Source of the DNA: Nephrocerus scutellatus
Lineage: Eukaryota; Arthropoda; Insecta; Diptera; Pipunculidae
Assembly (NCBI GenBank): GCA_947095585.1
Contig: OX352763.1
Location: 17,657,462 to 17,721,461, forward strand
Reading direction: 5' to 3'
DNA: 64,000 nucleotides
A program made the position numbers and the translations under genes. Shown piece by piece: positions 32,031 through 43,789 of the stretch. Below the pieces are notes generated by a model. That model made no database searches. It worked only from the letters and a program-made list of their open reading frames with translations, and had not been told where the DNA came from. The number at the start of each line of letters is the position of its first letter. Positions within the stretch are counted from its first letter, which is position 1.

Positions 32031-33160
32031 AATGACTTAAAGAGAAACTATAAACATCATTCAGGCAATAATCGTAGAATCTATTGCATTTTATTAACAA
32101 GAAATCAGAACTTTCTAAGCTGCACGAGGAAGTAAATTTCATTTGCAAATAATGGACACGAATTGAAATGCATGCATGTTTACGTTAAGAACGCTCGGCT
32201 GAAACTTCTAGGTTCACAACACAACACACAAAAGCTTTATAAAAACTTCAGCAGAATGCGACATTTGAAATTAATATCCATAGTGTTGCATAAAAATATT
32301 GATATACTGCAATTATTGTAGCACGCAATTTATACATTAGGAAGGTTCTTTCCCCTCACAAATGCACTTCTCAAATTGACACTGACGATTGGAAATAACT
32401 TGAAAGAAGAAAGAAAGCTTTGCTGGGTTTTAAACAAACGTCATTTTGTTTCTGGTTGTATGCTGTTATTAGCTGTTAAATTTTGATCCGGAGTAGTCAA
32501 AAGCTTTGTCAATTTCGAGCTCGTGTTTCACTACCTTAATTGTAGGACCATATTTAATATACGATTTATCGTCTCGGTCACCAAGTTCTTTGGTTTACAT
32601 TCCCCTTTTTTTCTACAGCCTTTAAAAGTCTTCCAAACTATGGAAGATGTAAATTCAGTGTCACGGATCTCTTTCTCCAACACCAGCTGTAAACCTATTT
32701 CGTTCTTATGCCAAATAAGGCTTAGACTTTAAATATTGGTTGGACTTTATCTGATAATTATCATTATTCGCTCTACAAACAGGGTCCTGGCTTCATACAA
32801 AAAAACCTCTCAACCTGTGCCACAAAACTGATCCACAAAAATTTAATAGGCTAATTGCATTAGTCATTGACAATCTTCCTAGTAGAGTGTCAGTTCATTT
32901 GGAATGCCGATTTCTATAAAGTTCGTCCGTGGGTATATGCTATCATAGCTCTTAGGTAGCTGTTTTAAGTCTTGAACAGGTCGCATGATATCCTTTAAGA
33001 CCTCGGCCAGTTTTCCTTCGCCTTCTTATGTGGATATTTACTCAGTTATTGATTTGCCTGAGATAAAGCCATTGGTCAAAGCAAGTCATTTTTGATGATT
33101 TTTTCTGATCCCATATCCCAATCTTACTTTGCAATAACTTATTTCCATCTCCTTTCTTCA
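32031..33160. other. No recognised feature
   Basis: AT-rich, with short open frames only. I see no motif that I can assign to a gene or a known element. Confidence 0.5.
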
Positions 33161-33166
33161 CATCTT

Positions 33167-33495
33167 CATCTGTTTATCTGTTTATCTGTTTATCGGTTCA
33201 TCTGTTCATCTGTTCATCTGTTCATCTGTTCATCTGTTCATCTGTTCATCTTTTCATCTGTTCATCTGTTCATCTGTTTATCTGTTCAGCTGTTCATCTG
33301 TTTATCTGTTCATCTGTTCATCTGTTCATCTGTTCATCTGTTCATCTGTTCATCTGTTCATTTGTTCTTCTGTTCCACCATCCATCTATTCCCCTGTCAT
33401 CATCTGTTCATCTGTTCATCTGTTCATCTGTTCATCTGTTCATCTGTTCATCTGTTCATCTGTTCTTCTGTTCCACCATCCATCTATTCCCCTTT
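33167..33495. repeat. 8-bp (CATCTGTT)n minisatellite with higher-order duplication
   Basis: About 30 units of CATCTGTT with point variants (TATCTGTT, CAGCTGTT, CTTCTGTT). A block ending in CCACCATCCATCTATTCCCC occurs twice with a 98-bp period (33363-33395 and 33461-33493). Because 8 is not a multiple of 3, the array reads open as an 8-residue repeat (SSVHLFIC), which is a side effect, not a gene. Confidence 0.95.
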
Positions 33496-33499
33496 TCCT

Positions 33500-34620
33500 C
33501 TTTTGCTCACTTGCATTTATCCTCTGTTCCTCGTTTCGTTTCAACCTCTTTCCCTCTCTTCTTCTTTTATTTCATTCATCATCTCTTTATCTCTTACTCA
33601 CTGATCGCCATTAGAGATAAGAAGAATTGACTCCTCGCAAAAACCAATAAACATGAGAATTGCAAAAGAATTTGCAGGATTTATGCCATAATAACACCCT
33701 GTATAGCAAGCAGAAATCTGCTTAATAGGTTCTAAACAAACTGTAACATGAAATTAAAAAAAAAAAATTCTAATTCATTTAGAAAAATCAGAGTTCGGCG
33801 CTTAAAACTTACCAACTTCAACGGTCTGGTGAAATTCCTAAGCACTTGGAAAACTTTTAACCCAACAGTAAGAAGACAGCAAAATAGCAACTCTTTCGTG
33901 ATCCTCCCAGATGTCAACGTTATACAACTTGCAATAACACTCGTGTATTCCATTGACAGGAAAATGATTTATTGCGACTGGACCGAATACGCAGTCACAC
34001 ATGCCCCATTATTCGAGTAGCAAATGCAGTGAACTCTGATCTGCTCCCGGCAAAGAAAAGGACATCAGCACAGCATTTTATGCGAAGAAAAGTCTGTTGT
34101 TGAAAGAAACTTCTAAGAAGGCATTCTTCTCCTAGTAAACGGGAATTGTTGTGAACAATAATGATGGCTGGTGGAGAAAAAAATAACACAATATCTAAGG
34201 ACATCAGATTCTTACGACTATGTACACTCGTATAATAGAGCGAGACAAAGCATCGTAATGCTTTTGACGTGCAAGTTCATTTTTCGCATCATAGTTCAAG
34301 ACATGAGCTGGAGGGTGGAAATTTATGATGTTTCTTTCCATTCGTGTTGCAATTGAAAAAATAATGTTTTTCCAGAAAATAAATAAAATTGATTGAAATT
34401 TGAAAAAAGTCCGATAATCATATATTTCATTTTTGTTTGCAAATCATGGGAAGATTAAGTAGATATCATCATGAGATTAAAAAACAAAACAAAGAAGGGA
34501 AAAATAAAGGTGACATTTGATAAAATTCTTATGAAGAATTAAGGACTCAAAGCGTTTTATATGTGACCAGATACATGCTGCTGGTTCCTTGTATACTCTC
34601 AGTATGATGTGAAAATGTGA
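33500..34620. other. No recognised feature
   Basis: AT-rich sequence with short frames only; no motif recognised. Confidence 0.5.
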
Positions 34621-34624
34621 ACGC

Positions 34625-35130
34625 AAGTCATTATCCCCAAGAGCCAGTATTCAGGCAGTACATTGGCACTAGTAGTTTAAATGAGAACACAAATGGAAAT
34701 GGAGCCGTAGAGATGGCAGCATGTTTTAATTAAGTCACTACGAGTACCATGCTTGCGCGTAAGAATATCCACTAAGCTTGGAAATTGTCTATAATGCATA
34801 CTCGCAACCAGATAGACTACGTGTTGATATACCGCCGCTGCAACCTGAATATGATGACAGTACGAACGTACTGAGGTGCCATGATCGGCTCGGAAAACTA
34901 TATTGTTGGTACGGAGCTCCGAGCGTGGATTTCCTTACCACGGAAGACTCCATTCGCAATCAGATTAGAGCAATTTGAACATACTAAAAATGTTGTGATA
35001 GGCAACTTGGAGCGATGTCAACAGCATCTTTTTTAGTTGCTAAATGGCCAGCTGTCTTAGGAATTGGAGGCTCCACTTATGGCCAATGATTGCACTATGC
35101 TCCCGTCATTAAACGAAGAAAATGTTAGCA
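34625..35130 (+). mobile_element. RTE-type LINE fragment, endonuclease part
   Basis: Nucleotide match to the RTE copy at 57840-57960 (CAGTATTCAGGCAGTACATTG). A frame then reads NQIDYVLIYRR, VRTY, a stop, then SENYIVGTE, matching the end of an RTE endonuclease (NQIDxVxIDxR, VRTxRGAN, DSDHYLV). The TTGCTAAATGGCCAGCTG block near 35037 is the later RTE linker. Internally deleted. Confidence 0.7.
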
Positions 35131-35199
35131 GTTAGGGATCAGCTAGCTGCATTACCACCTCCAGATTTAAGCTATCTCATAAATCAATTCATAAACTAA

Positions 35200-35620
35200 A
35201 ATTGCAAGTATATGGTTAGAAGAAAATATGCCAGAAGATTGCAGAAAAGGCATTGCAATGATTTGCACCAGCGGTGCTCAAGAAATATAAACAGTTGCTT
35301 CATACATCTTCATGAATGCAACCGTATCAATACTCGTGGTGCTCTTAATGCTCATCAGTTTACCCTCAAGCCCATCTTCGAACGTACAGTTAATTCAAAG
35401 ATTCGTTCTTCAGCCGTTTAACACGTATGTGGAATGCTATGCCAAGCTCTGTTTTTCCTCATCACTATAATCAGCAGAGATTCAAAACACAAGCTCACAG
35501 ACATCTCCTCCTTTCCTTTCCCTAAACCTTGACGCCCACGCTGTGATAAGTCTAGCATTACAAGTGTGCAAGCCCATTTACGCATGCGGATATTATAAAA
35601 AAAATGTGCCTCATGCATAA
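35200..35620 (+). mobile_element. LINE family A 3' end
   Basis: CTCGTGGTGCTCTTAATGCT, ATCAGTTTACCCTCAAGCCC and ACACGTATGTGGAATGCT match the 3' end of the copy at 8160-8372 (NTRGALNAHQFTLKPI in frame). Stops present; relic. Confidence 0.7.
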
Positions 35621-35689
35621 GAAAGGAGATAAGAAGGTAACCGCTTCAAAGATTTTTTTCTCTATCTTGCAAGACAGGAAAGCCTCAAA

Positions 35690-36365
35690 CGCTGAAATCA
35701 TAATTGGCCTTATAACAGTGTGGCTTTATCCCAGGCAAATCAACAACTGATCAGATTTTTCAGATTTTCACCGTTTGGCAGATGCTGGACTGTTTAAAGA
35801 TTAAAGCAAAGTCAGAGTAGAATTATATAAAGCGGTAATTCATCGATATACAGGCCTGCATACAAATAATTCAGATATACGCGCACAGTTGTCTGAAGCC
35901 AACTTAGCTGTATCCTGTCTGTCAAGACAATTTAAATCAAGGACTTTATTTATAACATTCAAGGCGGTGATGTATAAGACAATGGTCATACCAGTACTTA
36001 CATATGGATCCGGGATTTTTATGTGCTAAGCAAAAAGCCGCGTTCGAGAGGGAAGTCTTACATAGAATTGTTTGCTAAGTATGTGACGAAGGACTCTAAA
36101 ACTCTTGCGGAGACTCTACAATGATGAGATCTACGAGCATCGAACATCGCCATAACATGTTGACTTCGTAAAGAAAATAAAGCTTGGTAGGCTCTGGTGG
36201 GGTAGACAACTAGCTGGCATGAGAGGACCCTGTATGAGAAGACCCTGCTCGGAAAATTCTTGTAATAGGATTTATGGAACATGGCAGTGTGGCAGGCCAA
36301 GCATACGCTGGAAGTTGTGCGTAGACTAAGAAGCGCAGTGTTTATTAATGCTAAACTGGGATGCT
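35690..36365 (+). mobile_element. RTE-type LINE fragment, 3' half
   Basis: Starts with the conserved GTGTGGCTTTATCCCAGGCA (RT finger region, also in the 57500 copy). It later carries frames for TLFITFKAVMYKTMV, YGSG, KIKLGRLWWGRQLAGM and RIYGTWQCGRPS, the C-terminal blocks seen at 8373-9031. RT core deleted; several stops. Confidence 0.75.
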
Positions 36366-36599
36366 AAACAGCTCGAGATCGGAAACTTTTTACAATGTCA
36401 GTTAGTAGGCTCATTTACAAGCTGAGTGAGATAGTGATACTCAGCGAATATCAGAGCATACTTTCGTTCATCTGCTGTGTGGGTAGAATCACGAAGCCAA
36501 CCGAAATTGTGTTGACATTGATTTTTTGCTAGGTCATATGGAATTATTGATTGGTATATTGGCTAGGAATTGTGAATTGTGCTCGAAAATGGTTAGCTA

Positions 36600-37375
36600 C
36601 AGAATGTCTAGCACAGCATAGTGAAAGATTTTTAGAGCACACAATGTTAGGCTAAATGCAGCTAAATATATATGCGTCATCTATATCTCCACTTAATATT
36701 ATAAAGAGGTTTGTATGTAGGAGGTAATCTTCGAAACCACTCACTCGATTAAAAAAATTCTTTCACCAGTATGGACTTTCAGCGTGAAGATAGGCTATAT
36801 ATTATCCCATTTAATTTCCTTTCGTGGCAACCAATTTTGTAACTTAAGTCGACGAATGCGTTTTTACGAACACTGCCTTAACGGTAAGAGATATTTAATT
36901 GCTTTCTATAAAAAAGTTATGGGACTCAAAAAGGTCTATAAAAATATATCTCTAATGTTAAGGTTAATACGCAAATTCTTAAAATATGACTAAAAAATAT
37001 ATTTAAAAGTTGTGTGCTCTACTGTTTTCGCTGCTTTCTGTGCTGTGTTTTGTACGAACATCACGCCATATAGCGGCATCATAATGACTCTGCGCTATAT
37101 GCTGCGCTGCTTTTTGTGCTGTGTTTTGTACTTACTATGGTGGCTACCCATAGGAAAGACTAAGACTAAGTGCTTAGTGATTATTTCTCTATGGTTATAA
37201 GCTAAAGTAAAATACCCACCACGGCATGGTAAGAGGAAGGCGTGGGTACATGTGTGCGGATAGCAAAGCGCCCTTGAACATCTAGTTAAGTATAACATTG
37301 TATGCCTTAAGAACCTTGGCTACGTTATGCTGTGCTGTGCTGCGCTGAATATGCGGCTAGCATAAGTGGCAAGAC
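36600..37375 (+). repeat. Dispersed repeat sharing two blocks with 63550-63715
   Basis: The block near 36630 (AGCACACAATGTTAGGCTAA) and the block near 37290-37350 (TATGCCTTAAGAACCTTGGC, then TGCTGTGCTGTGCTGC) occur close together at 63560-63700. Here they are about 630 bp apart, so later DNA has separated them. A TGCTGTGTTTTGTAC repeat sits between them, twice. Class unknown. Confidence 0.5.
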
Positions 37376-37379
37376 TGCA

Positions 37380-38655
37380 ATGAGAAAAAAAAGGCACCGG
37401 CTTCAAGCTATAATAACCCAAGTAGATCCGAAAATTTATCTTATCCCAGAACAGCAGACTTGTAAACTGGAAACTGTACGCAAAAAGCAAAACGAATGGT
37501 TCTTAGCTTAAAACATTTTTAGTTAAAATGTACGCAACACAGCACCAACACTAATGCACCAACACATGATCACCTATATGAGACAATTAGAACTGAAGTG
37601 TTGTCATTGTTTGAAAAAAAAAAAACAATTTCTAATCCAGTGACCGCTTAATATCCTTTAAATATCCCTGAAGCACTTGGCCAATGTTATTTTAGAATGC
37701 ATGACTGCCCATCAGAGGCTTGTCAAAACCGATGACATGTTTTTGCGACACTTGATGTGTATCGCCGCTATGCTATTCTGTTTCATTTTATTTCATACTA
37801 TGTACATATGAACGTCAACGTTCGCGCGTCATATGCTACAAAAACAAAGTTTATAAAAAACTGTGCGCTTGTGGATGTAGTATGCAAATCAAAACAATTG
37901 CTGAGTTAAAAAAAAAAACAAATTCTAAATCACCTGATGCAGCACACTCATACACTTGGACCATCACTCAAAATCATTGAAGTGTTTCGCTAACATGACA
38001 AATTGAAAATATAAAATTCCAGTTTCGTTCATTGTTCCTTCCCTTTGTCCTGCGTGAGTGGCAAGCGTTTTTTTTTTGCCTTATTCCGTTTGGCGCCGAT
38101 GAGTGCGAACTCTGGAATCCTTTGTATATGTATACTCGTATATTTATTAATAATAATAATTATTCTCGAATACAAGAGGATATCGCAATGAGGACGATCA
38201 TCCAGAGAGGACCAGGTACCTACAAGCGTCGATAAGCGTATTGCAGAATCGTGCTGTCCGCCGATTTTCAGTAGCTCGCAGCATTCCGAGTATATTGATG
38301 ATTCCGATCGGCTAGACAAGATAAAAGCTTCGAGTATAATATTTTTGGCTTCCGGTTGGTTTAAATGTATTTTTTTTCTTTCATTTAATAAATTTGTTTA
38401 TTCTTGTATGTGTTATGCTTCTTGCAGTACTGCCTTTATAGCCATTATTTTGACAAATTGCGCAAAAGATAAAGCATGTCCTTGTAGGCAGTCGACGTGA
38501 TGGTAAAGAGAAATAATCAAAAAAAAGCCGACTTTTGGTTGGGTTAAGAGGAAAGCAATTGAGTCGAATCCACAGTGAATTGACATTGATATCGCAAAGT
38601 AGACATCCTAAGACATCATGAGTCGATAACACATTTGGGCAAGTCAGCAACGATA
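37380..38655. other. No recognised feature
   Basis: AT-rich. A stretch near 38300 (GGCTAGACAAGATAA) recurs near 48625. No exon recognised. Confidence 0.45.
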
Positions 38656-38659
38656 TGCC

Positions 38660-39115
38660 CCTTAACCCACAAACACTAACTAATTGGTGCGTTTTTTATT
38701 CTGGAGGAGTTATTGGCCGATACTTCTTCCTTGATTATACTGGGAACACAGGTGAGATTGCTACCGGGCCATGTTGACTGACTAAACCTGTTTGGGATAT
38801 TTGGGAAGACTTTGACTTGGAACATTTGTGGTTTCGGTAAAACAATCTATTGAGTTATTGAAGTCGAAGTTATTCAGAAATGGACCAGTCAGTTGGTTGC
38901 CTCGGTCGTGTGGTTTGATGTTTCTTTCCTTGGGACTTTTTCAAGTCTACGAGCTATTCCAATAAGCCAAAGAGTTTAGATCTAACAACCAACATCTAAC
39001 GCGAAATTGCCGATTTATGTGAAAAAGTCATGTAAAATGTGGCCCGTGCAGGCGATTCCGTGAAGGATATTTGAATGATAATCTTTATCAAAAACATTAT
39101 TTGAAATGGATAAAG
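38660..39115 (+). mobile_element. Degenerate rosa-type mariner, second half
   Basis: Frame pieces LTNWCVFYSGGVIGRYFF, EDFDLEHLWFR, NGPVSWLPRSC and NKPKSLD (in shifted frames) line up with residues 200-340 of the intact transposase at 23873. The QQDGATCHTA block with the second catalytic Asp is deleted. Dead copy. Confidence 0.75.
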
Positions 39116-39226
39116 TTTTAGGGCTTAGAGAAGGCCTAATCTATTAGATTAGGCATGTGCAACTTTATTGGTTTAAGGTTTTACATTAGCGGCAAAAAAT
39201 AATGACGAGTTGCAAGATGTTTGGGA

Positions 39227-39530
39227 GCGATAATATTTGGCGCGATGTTCCGTTGTGGTCCCGGTTCAAGCTTTTCGTGCTGTGCGCGTTATATTTTGCA
39301 CACAAATGGAAGGGACCTACAATTTGAGGTCAAATTGAGATGAGATGAGATGATGGTGAGATAGGGTCACTTTATCATTACAAGTTATTACACTTACACG
39401 TTTGTCAGACTTGCGAGATGGGAAACTGTCTACTGAAATCTACTACTATGGAAATCTACTGAAATAGATCTTTGTGTCGTAGTGGTAAGTAGTTCAACAT
39501 ACTAATCACTTGAGCCATGGGGCCAACATA
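39227..39530 (-). mobile_element. tRNA-derived SINE (family 1), diverged copy
   Basis: Starts on plus with the tail AATATTTGGCGCGATGTTCC, then GCACACAAATGGAAGGGACC and CACGTTTGTCAGACTTGCGA, and ends with a worn tRNA-like head (GAGCCATGGGGCCAAC on plus). Contains a local GAGATGAGATGATGGTGAG duplication. A and B boxes are decayed. Confidence 0.75.
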
Positions 39531-39870
39531 TACATAATTATCACATTGCTAAAGAGTTTAAGTACAATAAACAGCTGAACAGCATGTTATACCATGTGTG
39601 TCACAATAGCAAATTTGACAAAATACCTCGCAATATAAATTAATGATCGGAAATCTACATTTTATTTTCTGTTTTGTCAATGTGATGTTAATAAAAGGAA
39701 TATGTAGATCATTAAGGCAAGAAGCCAAATAAATCCTTTTTTATATGAATTTAGATTTGTAATGATGGTTTTTTCTACTAAATATGAAAATATTGTGGTC
39801 CTTCGAGACAGATATAGTCGTTGTCTTTTAGACTTACAGCGATTCTGGAATAGACGATTGTTTCCGGTGG

Positions 39871-40344
39871 CTACTTTATTATAGAGGTAGTCACTACTAC
39901 CAAGAAGCCATTTGTATCGAATATTAGGGCAAGGTTTTCATTACCGATAGTCGTAAAACTGGAGATATCTCCATCATCATGTGGCATTAATGATGATAAA
40001 TGGGATGTAGTAGCAATGCGACCCATATGGATCTATTGCGCTGTATGTGACATTATGTTTTTACGCTAATCCTTCGTCTTCACAATGTAGTATAACTTAT
40101 AACTAAAAAGGGGAAGTTCGCTGGCCGTGAAGACAAGTTTATACTTCGTTGATGACTTGCGAAAGTGAAGAAAGCTTAGAGCATCCGATATATGAACGAT
40201 TTGTGATTCGATTGTTATCTCACTATAGTCAGTAAGTTCATAATTTAGATTCGTAACTAGCATCCGAACATACTCGGATGTGGAATGTGCCAATGGGTTG
40301 AACAGCATCATAATGAGTCGGTCATTTTGTTTTGAGCGCGCAAT
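39871..40344 (-). pseudogene. GH38 (lysosomal-type) alpha-mannosidase fragment
   Basis: One minus-strand frame reads MMLFNPLAHSTSEYVRMLV, SQIVHISDAL, SSTKYKLVFTASELPLFSY and KLYYI, then after in-frame stops TTIGNENLALIFDTNGFL. This matches the order of the C-terminal region of lysosomal alpha-mannosidases (YNPL...VRxPV, SQIVP, ELVFxAxLPPLG, YYx, NExLxLxFDxNG). Stops at 40066-40068 and 40033-40035 break it. No flanking exons of the gene were found, so it is a stray fragment. It lacks the catalytic N-terminal domain. Retrocopy or duplicated exon cannot be told apart. Confidence 0.75.
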
Positions 40345-41290
40345 TTACTTTAGACTACAAATAATTTCAATTTATAAATTATTAACTTGTACAGAAATCT
40401 ATTAACAATAAATCAAAGGAACTTTATTCCCTTTAGCGATTTAACCGTTACACAACATAATACCGCTTACATTTGAATTTGTTTCGGATTTCACAGGCAA
40501 TTAATCCGTATAAAGCATATACACACCTTCGCCCTACATCGAGTAAATCTGACCTAGCACATAGGGAAGGGGCAACTGGAATATTTAAAAATCAATAACC
40601 GTAATTGGATTGTCAGAATTCGTATTAACCATATAATTCTCGCTGACTATTGTGCCGGAGTGTATGCCTTGTATGGAAATTATGAAATGTTAAATATGAA
40701 ATATGTAACACAATTATTAAAAAAATGTTTTTGTTCGAATTTGTATGACTCAATGTGCAAAATACACAGGAGTTACCTTCCAATTCATTGATTTTTTTTC
40801 ACAATAAAATTATCAAAAAATAAACAGCATATGTATTGGGCTAATTAAGTTATTGCCTTTGGTAAAACTGCCATAAAAAGCATTTACCCAAACAATAATC
40901 ATTTAAATGTTTTAATTAAATTTAACTCTCTGTGGTAGAAAAGTCCACCATAAGTGGTGAAGGAGTGCGGTATTCAAACATAAGTGCGCTAACTATTGAA
41001 AACAATATACATACAGTATTGTGCAAAAAATGGGAAATGGGGCAGATTACTTTCCACGTTTCCAAGTCGTAGTTCTTGGAATTTGTAATGGCATCTTTGT
41101 TTTATTTTACAAGACAGAAATGTCATCTATTCGCTCTATGTGTCTTAGCCATTTTGTCCAAACGTCCAGTCAGTGGCGCAGCTAGGGTTGGTGGCAACCG
41201 GTGCGGATATCGTGGTGTCACCCTATTCTATAAAATCTCATACCACGGTGAATTTTGAAAAAGTCTAGAGACACCAAATTAGAAACTGTT
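40345..41290. other. No recognised feature
   Basis: AT-rich; a short GC-richer part near 41170-41250. Nothing assignable. Confidence 0.45.
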
Positions 41291-41294
41291 ACAG

Positions 41295-41850
41295 TGATGA
41301 ACGACGACGAACACGGCTAAACGATTTTAGAATTTTCTCATGGAACGTACGCTCACTACATAGTACATAGAGCTCGAGCTGCACAGCAGCTGGCTGATAC
41401 CCTGTCTGAATATAAGGCTGACATTACAGCAATCCAGGAGATGCGGTGGACGGGGAATGGTGTCTTGCAAAAATCAGAATATGACATATATTACAACTGC
41501 CATGCAAGACATCATGTGCTCGGGGTGTCGTCCAAAAGAATGAAACCCACCGTTGTCGGCTTTAAGCAATAAATGAACGGCTATGCTGCAAAGACAAAGA
41601 TGGTAATCTGATCACCGATCATAAAGGCATCTTAGAGCGATGGGAAGAGCACTTTCATGAGTTGCTAAATGGCCAGCTAACTGAGGGATTTGAGGCTTCA
41701 CCAATGACCGCAGATTATACTATGCTGCTTTATCGCTTTTTTCACAAGCGGTGTTTAAAAGAAATATCCATTAAGCCTATCTTCGGACGTACTAACCAAT
41801 TCAGAGATTTATTCTTTTATTGTCTAAAATGTGAAGAACCAGTGCGATAA
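41295..41850 (+). mobile_element. Internally deleted RTE plus LINE A 3' piece
   Basis: Frames give the start of an RTE endonuclease: FRIFSWNVRSL, ADITAIQEMRWTGNGVLQKS and EYDIYYNCHARHHVLGV, then VVGFK, and jump directly to DGNLITDHKGILERW with HELLNGQLTEGFEA, so about 0.9 kb of the element is missing. From 41750, ISIKPIFGRTNQFRD is a LINE family A 3' relic. Confidence 0.7.
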
Positions 41851-41859
41851 GGATATACA

Positions 41860-43495
41860 ACATCAACAATTTACGCCAATTAGCTTTAACGTGGAATCAT
41901 TGCTGATGTTATATGGCCTGGAAAAAATCCCAATGTACTCGTATAATGACAAAATAGTCGCGCCTAAAGAAGTTTAATATAATCATACACACCAACTGCT
42001 ATATCCGCATAATCACAATCTATCTACACCCGCATCAAAATGACTTCAGTTACCCCCTAGTCGCGCCTAAAGAAGTTTAATTTCAAAAATTAATTTGAAA
42101 ATAACTTCTATCAATAATTAACAAATCCGTAAATGAAGGATGCAAATCTCTCCAAAGGTAGTTTTATAAAGTCACTCAAAATTTCAACATTAAGAGAAAT
42201 CTTTTTCCTTTCTAAAGATATATACTCTTTAAAACTGCCTTTAAATCGTAATATCGTAATTTGCATTTGAATAGACACATATCGTTAATTCTCATGCAAT
42301 TAAAATCGCACTCAATATTTTGCATGCAACAAAACAACATTTTAAGAAGAGAATAATTTGCATTCAATTGCATACCTCTTCAATTTCAATGTTGATTTGA
42401 GTGTAATTCAATAATTTGAGTAGTACATCCAAACAAGTTGATCTGATGCTATACCGGTTTATCCGTTCTATTGTAATACTTCAACTACAATTTTTCAAGT
42501 TTTTGACACCATTGTTTCATGTCATGCGTTTATGTGTGCTCTTTTCCATTCGCTTTGTATATACACTCAAAATTTAATCAATTTAAAAAGAACATATACT
42601 CGTAGCTTGATAATTTTTTTTCAGTTCAGTTTGTATTAAATTACATTTAAAATTATTTCAAGTCTTTTGTTAAAAACAAATTGAACTTTTTATGGGCCAA
42701 ATGACACTTTGATTCTAACATAGACAACAGAATTGGAATAAAAAATCACACCTGCCAATTGCATTTAAAATTTCTATGCTTCATTTCCATGTGGATGCTA
42801 AATGTTATACAAAAGTGTCACAGCTCACATTGATCCAACATAAGACAACGCGACATGTTTTTTTCTGTTGTTCGATTAAAACTTAACAGGCTGTAAATGA
42901 GTTTCCAACTGGAAACGACAGGATTTTATTGTAGCAGCTGTTGTTGGTTATCGAAAATACAGAACCAACAACGGTACAGTGAAGAGTTCTGTTTAAATTT
43001 AATTTTAACAGTTAAAGTTGGCACACTGTATAATAAAATTTTCTGTTGCAAATCACTTGATAGTATGTACAAAATTTTAAAGGGGTAACAGGTACGAAGA
43101 AAATGTGGAACCTGGAAACTGGAGGAATTTATATTTGGTTTACAAAGAGAACAAAAATAAAGAGAAGCAAAATATTCTCTGTAAATTAATTTATTAATTT
43201 ATTTATTTTGCAATTAGACGACGGACGATATTATGGAGTACTATGGACATTTTTTAGTCTGACATAAATATTTTGATGTTATTGACCACCGTACGATACG
43301 CAATGGTCAAAGTTGGGATTAACTTTTACTTGAGATATATTGAGGCACAGACTGTAGTGTCCGTTTTGATAGTTTAATGAAAAGCCTGAACCTTGCGATA
43401 AGTTATGGAATATAATTTTATTCAAATGGCTGTCTCTGATGGGTTTTTTAAAAACTTTAATTTAACTTGGCTTTGCCACTTTTTTGTCAGTATTT
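41860..43495. other. No recognised feature
   Basis: AT-rich, low-complexity in parts; short frames only. CCTAGTCGCGCCTAAAGAAG-like sequence occurs twice (about 41955 and 42057). Confidence 0.45.
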
Positions 43496-43499
43496 TCGG

Positions 43500-43705
43500 T
43501 CACTTAGAGGTCCTTTTTAACCACTTCTATACGACCTAGAGAGCTGAAATTTTGTGAGTGTCAAGTCCAAAATAGCGTTTTTTGTATTCCGAGTATGACA
43601 CGTGTCGTGTGTCGCGTGTGTCGCGTGTGTCGCGTGTGTCGCGTGTGGCGCGTGTGATGGGTAGAATTTTTGTTATTTGATTTATTTGAGGTCCTTTTTA
43701 ACTAC
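43500..43705 (+). repeat. Repeat family R3, copy 2, with a 9-bp minisatellite
   Basis: Two GAGGTCCTTTTTAACCAC-type blocks (about 43507 and 43690) flank a (TCGCGTGTG) array: five units at 43612-43656, the last with one change. CpG-rich compared with its surroundings. The flanks resemble 28560 and 55930. Confidence 0.7.
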
Positions 43706-43789
43706 CACTCTCCCCCGAGGGGTCCGCTGTATCTTACTTTCCGATAGGTTTGATACTTCGTTAACCTATGAAAATAAAAGAGGCAAGGC

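Noticed and set aside
33092..33604. Open frame of 170 codons on plus
   Set aside because: It is the translation of an 8-bp repeat array; the 8-residue period follows from the repeat length.
34778..34978. Plus-strand open frame of 66 codons that looks protein-like
   Set aside because: Another plus frame of the same DNA gives RTE endonuclease motifs (NQIDYV, SENYIVG), so this frame is a shadow.
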